Assembly: GCA_035041965.1 (NCBI GenBank) | Contig: JAPYMA010001614.1 | Span: 46,038 to 110,037 of the forward strand | DNA from: Anisakis pegreffii | Taxonomy: Eukaryota > Nematoda > Chromadorea > Rhabditida > Anisakidae | DNA length: 64,000 nt | Reading direction: 5' to 3' | Shown: positions 59,167-64,000 of the stretch, piece by piece | Numbering within the stretch: the stretch's first letter is position 1 | Layout: the number at the start of each line of letters is the position of its first letter | Translations under genes and position numbers: made by a program | Notes under the pieces: generated by a model | Told to the model about the DNA's origin: nothing | The model's database searches: none | The model's input: the letters and a program-made list of their open reading frames with translations, nothing else

Positions 59167-61552
59167 TTATTACTGGAATGGAATATAGCATTACAACTTG
59201 AACAACGTGGTTGAACAAAACGTTTTAAAGGAAGGAAGGCGAGAAGGTAGGTCGGAAGGGAATATTTTATTTGTATTGTGCTGTTATTGTGCTGTTATTG
59301 CTGCTGCTGTTGCTGCTGTGGTTGATAGAGTAGCTTGATTCCTAGAGCTGATCATAGAGAGATGATGATCATAGATATCAGCTGACTCATCTCACAACAC
59401 CAGACAAAACAGAAGAAGATGAAGCGGCTGGTGGTCGTCATCAAAATATTATCTAAAGTCTAAAGTATGCTTATCGATGGAAAATATGATGATGATAGCT
59501 AATATTGTTTGATGGATGATGGAGTGAACGATGTTGAATGTGTTCTAAATGATATTGTTGAGAGGATGGATGGATGGATGATGGGTGTTCAGAGAGCTTT
59601 TTCAGAGAGAAACAGATAATAGAGCCAGCCGAATTATTTTTAAAGCAATTATTTTCGAATGGCGGCCACAGCCACCGCCTCCTACTCTCTTATTATAAAT
59701 GTTTTGAATTTGAGATTGATTTTGTTGAGACTTTATCAAAAATTGTTTATTCTCATTTATTTGATAACATACAAGAGCAGCAGCAGCAGCAGCTAGCTAT
59801 AGCCACAGCATAAATTTTATTAAAAAGCAATAATAATAATAATAATAGTGATAAATTTTAGGGATATTGATAGCAGGCAGTAACGTCATAGTAGTGATGA
59901 TTAATGTTAATGTTTGTGAAACGAGCCATAATTTGTGCCAAACACGATGAACATGATGAATAACAACAAGTAAACAGTAATAAACAGTAGCAGTAACGTT
60001 GAATTGATCAACTGATCAACTACTGAATTGATCAACTAACTACTACTGCTACTAGTTCACGAAGTAAGTAACTACTAGTTCTTCATCAATGCACTACTAT
60101 TTTTCTTGAACTGATCTTGTACTCATCGATCTTAGTCTATCATTTGATCATTTGAGTTGTTGATTCCTATAGCGATGTAAAAGTAACAGCAGCAGTAGGA
60201 GTAGCAGTAGCAGTAGCACTTTGTGTAGGAGTTTTGACGAGTTTTAAAGCAAAAACAACTCGTCGTCGTCGTTGTATCATTTGTAAATTTAAAAAAAATT
60301 TCCAGCTGAATAAAGAAGAGAGGTTGCCTTGTCAAAGCAGAAAAAAATTTCTAACTGATAAGCTGCTATCATTATGATAAGAAATCAGCGTTTCATTAGA
60401 GCTTAGAGCGCTTTCTAAGCGACAGCACAAGCAAAAACGAATGCAGGCAGCAGTATTTGGGCTGTGAACTGACCGACTGACTATATGATTCTACTGCTAA
60501 GCATGTATGCTTCATGCATCATGCTTCATTTATCAGTACGATAGAGGGAGGTGGGAGAAGCCGTGTTCACGTAGTTGAGATTTTATTTCAGATTGCTGCA
60601 GACATCGCACGATCTAGAGCTGCCATCATCTAGAGCGCGCAAATCTGGTTTATACGACCGTAAGGCAGCAGCAGCCAGTAGTATGATCAAACCAAAAAAA
60701 CAACAACTTGAGGTCGCTCGGTAGCTCGGTCGGTCACAACTTATGCGACGACGAAGTCACCACAATGAATACGATGCCGTTGTGGTGTTATATGGGTGTG
60801 CTACTGCTGTTACATGTATACTGTAGTAGTTGGAAATGCTACGTGGCTTGGATTGGCATGCATGCATGATGCATGATGCATTCGATTCGATCAAATTCGA
60901 TCAAATGTGAACGTGCTCGCGTCAATAATTATAGTGAGAATTTAATTTGATCTCTTTTTCAAAATTTTTTTCAATTGAAAATCTTTCAAACTCTTCATTT
61001 ATAAGTACTAGTAGTAGATTTGATTTGACACAACAACAACAACAATGCATACTACATATATATTTCGCCGGTTGATCAAGGCACGCAGGCAGGCAAACTG
61101 ACGACAGTACGACGGACGCTAGGCAGGCAACACACCAAGACGACGAGCACTTCTAAATTGAATGCAATCACTTGAATGCCACTGAATTCAGTCAGCTCTG
61201 AAATGAATTCAAAATCAGAGATTGAGTGAGTCATCGATGTGCGGTGCTCTGTGGCACGTGGAATTGAGCGAGATAGATTGATAGATAGATGATAGATAGG
61301 TGTAAAATGAAACGATAGAATACGATTTGATGACGAACGAACATTTAAACTATAAATATAAATATTTCTTCATTCGAATCAAATAATATAGAATGCAACA
61401 GAACAAATAACACACAAAATAATTATTTCACAATGCGTCATCATTCAAATCAAAAAATATACGACGAATTCATTTTGCGATCTACCCAACAAATAAAGCA
61501 TGCATGAATAATCTTAAATTACAATAAAAAATCAACTGTTTTATACAGTTTA

Positions 61553-61678
61553 TTTACTCTTACAGTTAGTTACTCTTACAGTTAGTTACTCTTACAATTA
61601 GTTACTCTTACAGTTAGTTACTCTTACAATTAGTTACTCTTACAGTTAGTTACTCTTACAATTAGTTACTCTTACAAC
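61553..61678. repeat. 16-bp tandem repeat, about eight copies
   Basis: The unit TTACTCTTACAGTTAG repeats about eight times, with G/A alternation in CAGTTAG/CAATTAG. Confidence 0.92.
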
Positions 61679-61848
61679 ATTACTATGCAAAAAATACATT
61701 CAATGTAATGGTGGTGACAAATTCAAATTCGATGTATTGTAATTTCAACTTTATTGTATATGAATAGTGTCGTTTGTGTTTAATGACAATTCAATTGTTT
61801 TGTTATGTTTCTGTTACCATACAATGATATAGCAGGAAACATTTAGGT

Positions 61849-61978
61849 GCTGATCTGCAGAAGTTGATCAGTCGAGAAGTTGATCAGAAGTTGATCAGTT
61901 GATCAGTGGATTGATCAGTCGAGCGAGCTTTGATCACATCAGGATTGATCAATCGAGCGAGCTTCGATCACATCGTGT
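61849..61978. repeat. GATC-rich degenerate repeat cluster
   Basis: Interspersed copies of AGTTGATCAG and a longer unit ending GATCAATCGAGCGAGCTTCG, with about ten GATC sites in 130 bp. Confidence 0.8.
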
Positions 61979-62548
61979 TTGAAAGCAACGCAGCAGTAGT
62001 AGCAGCAGTAATCGTAGAACAACTGGATGGATCAGAAAGCTTGATCGCTGCTGAATCAGTTGCTTCGCCGATACTCAACTTAACGATGCTGGGGATAAAT
62101 TAGCGGAATAAATTTCGATGCTTTCACTGGATAATGGATGGATGGATGCTTTATCTGGTGTGGTGACGAGCAGTAGGTCAGTTCTAAGCAATCTAATTGG
62201 TTGTTTGTCAATTTATTCATTCGTGTGCTGCTGCTGTGTTACCTACCGTAGTGTGTGTGTCTCCTCCTCTTTAAAGGTTCTGATAGATATCGTGCGGCGT
62301 CTCTAAAGTGATTTGCTCTCTTCTTTGAATACTACAGTAATCTTTGAACGCAGTACTCTTACTCTTAGACGAACAAGTAATGCTCAGTAATTGGTTGGTT
62401 GCTGTAGCAATGAGAGTGGGTGGGCACCAGGCATTCAATTGTTTTGACTGCGTTTAAAGTGATCGGTCGGTCTTTAATAACTCGGTAATTGCTCTAAATG
62501 TTGACATTGCAACGATGTTTAATGCAAAAATGGTCTTCTGAATCGAGA

Positions 62549-62722
62549 ATTCGATCTGAGTGTTCGATCAGATCAGATGATTCGATCTGAGTGTTCGATC
62601 AGATCAGATGATTCGATCAGAATTCGATCAGATCAGATGATTCGATCAGAATTCGATCGATCAGATGATTCGATCAGAATTCGATCGATCAGATGATTCG
62701 ATCAGAATTCGATCGATCAGAG
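62549..62722. repeat. GATC-based tandem array of 28-36 bp units
   Basis: Units of the form GATTCGATCAGAATTCGATC with AGATCAGATGATTCGATC between. Unit length shrinks from left to right. Confidence 0.88.
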
Positions 62723-64000
62723 TTCGAGTACTCATTGACGACTATCTTTGTGCTGCAGCTCTTATATTACTGTAACATATTGTGTAGATTATTCAGGTAG
62801 TAACTAAATATGCATTAATTAATTAATCAAACGAGACTAAGAAAAGAAAGAAAAAGAGCAACTCAAATAATTCATAGCTGACGATGAGTACGATATGATA
62901 GATATGTGAGGAAGGATAGATGCTCTGTTGATGATCTGATGCTGCTGCTGCTGCCACTGATATAGTAGTAATAGGGTTAGTGAATGAATTCTTTTGAATT
63001 CATTTCTTTAAAATTACTCGAATGAACTGAACGTTTATGATGTGTGGTGTTTAGAGACGTGAAATGAAATGAAAAAAATACTAGAATAACGCTAAATTTT
63101 TAACATCATATTATATGTAGTGCGAGCTTTTTACTTTACTTTTACTTTACTTTTACTTTTTACTACTTTGGACACCAGAATATTGAGCATATTGACCGCT
63201 TGTTCATTTTTAACGACCGTTACGGTACTTGTTACTATTAGAAATTATTTTTATTTTGAGTATTGAGACGCAATCATGGCTCTTAGGCTTAGTTGAGTTG
63301 AGTTGAGCTGCCTGATTGGATAGTGGAACGGGACGGCACGGTAGACTGTGACTATTCGAGTGTTGCAGTCATAGACAGAGGTTGAGAGCAGCTGCCTGCT
63401 TGGCAGCAGTCGTCACATTAATTGCTCGAAGCAATTGATGGAAGAAGCGAAATTGTGATCTGAATTTATAATTCGCTTGATCAATTGGGCGATCATGCTG
63501 ACTGGATCGATCAGATGAATTTGATTATGAAGGATAAAGATAATCTTATCCACTTGTGTGTATTTTATAGGCAGGCGGCGGCGGCAGCTATGCATATTGC
63601 AGATTTTAAAATTGTTTTGTTTTTTGAAATGATAGAAGTGAGTGCATTCCACGAAAATAGATCCACCGTGCGTTCACAATATTCGTGCGGATGGATGTAA
63701 CCGCTGAGTGAATAATGCTTGCTTTACAATATTGAGATGATTAGTGCAGAGTAATGTAGTGATATGATTGATGAAAAGTAATATTTTTAATGATATTTAA
63801 AAGTAAATATGTAAGTAATTCATATTTTAGTAAGTAATATTGATAAGTAAGTAAGTAAGTAATATTGATATTTTAGTAAGTAATTGTTATTTTAAAAGTA
63901 ATATTTTATGCATAAGATGTACATAAGATTAAATCATGGATGATTTGAGTGGATGCATGAGATTTGTTATAGCTGTAGCAAGGATTTGTTATAGAAGATG

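Noticed and set aside
59574..59813. 79-codon + strand frame in the right flank, as a gene
   Set aside because: Ends in a CAG-run poly-Gln, with no splice context or recognisable domain.

Overview
This is nuclear DNA of a multicellular animal: AT-rich, rich in microsatellites, with multi-exon genes whose introns end in short TTTCAG/TTTTAG-type acceptors without a long pyrimidine tract. That splice style and the gene content (group D Sox factor, Skeletor/Knickkopf-like cuticle protein, secreted double-VWA protein, MLCK-like kinase) point to an ecdysozoan, most likely a nematode. The species cannot be named from the sequence.

Layout. 1-1.9 kb is anonymous DNA with two degenerate tandem duplications. 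About 1.9-24.9 kb has no recognisable coding exon but is strikingly depleted in C and rich in G/T on the + strand. It leads straight into a + strand SoxD gene (24875-33504, ten exons, 1441 aa, phases all consistent). A convergent 1.8-kb gap separates it from a - strand Skeletor/Knickkopf-like gene (38851-35325, twelve exons, two DM13 domains, a cupredoxin-like domain, GPI-type tail, no DOMON domain). One exon of that gene shows an apparent +1 frameshift at CTT-AGT-G. 38.9-42.1 kb is repeat-bearing intergenic DNA. A - strand gene (50412-42136, eleven exons, 1577 aa) encodes a secreted protein with two VWA domains joined by a roughly 1000-residue Ser/Asn/Gln/acidic linker. One of its introns holds about 43 copies of a 30-bp repeat that is open in frames on both strands. 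50.4-53.9 kb is intergenic. A - strand MLCK/CaMK-family kinase gene follows (58760 to about 53865), containing a GC-AG intron and, in its 1-kb intron, an unrecognised two-exon + strand gene beside a 453-bp dispersed repeat. 58.8-64 kb is non-coding with an (AT)n tract and GATC-rich arrays.

Functional view. These are independent genes, not a pathway. SoxD is a transcription factor carrying two CtBP-type motifs; the Knickkopf-like protein is probably a membrane-anchored cuticle/extracellular matrix factor; the double-VWA protein is secreted; the kinase is intracellular and probably calmodulin-regulated. All gene models were assembled by hand from splice signals, phase agreement and family conservation.
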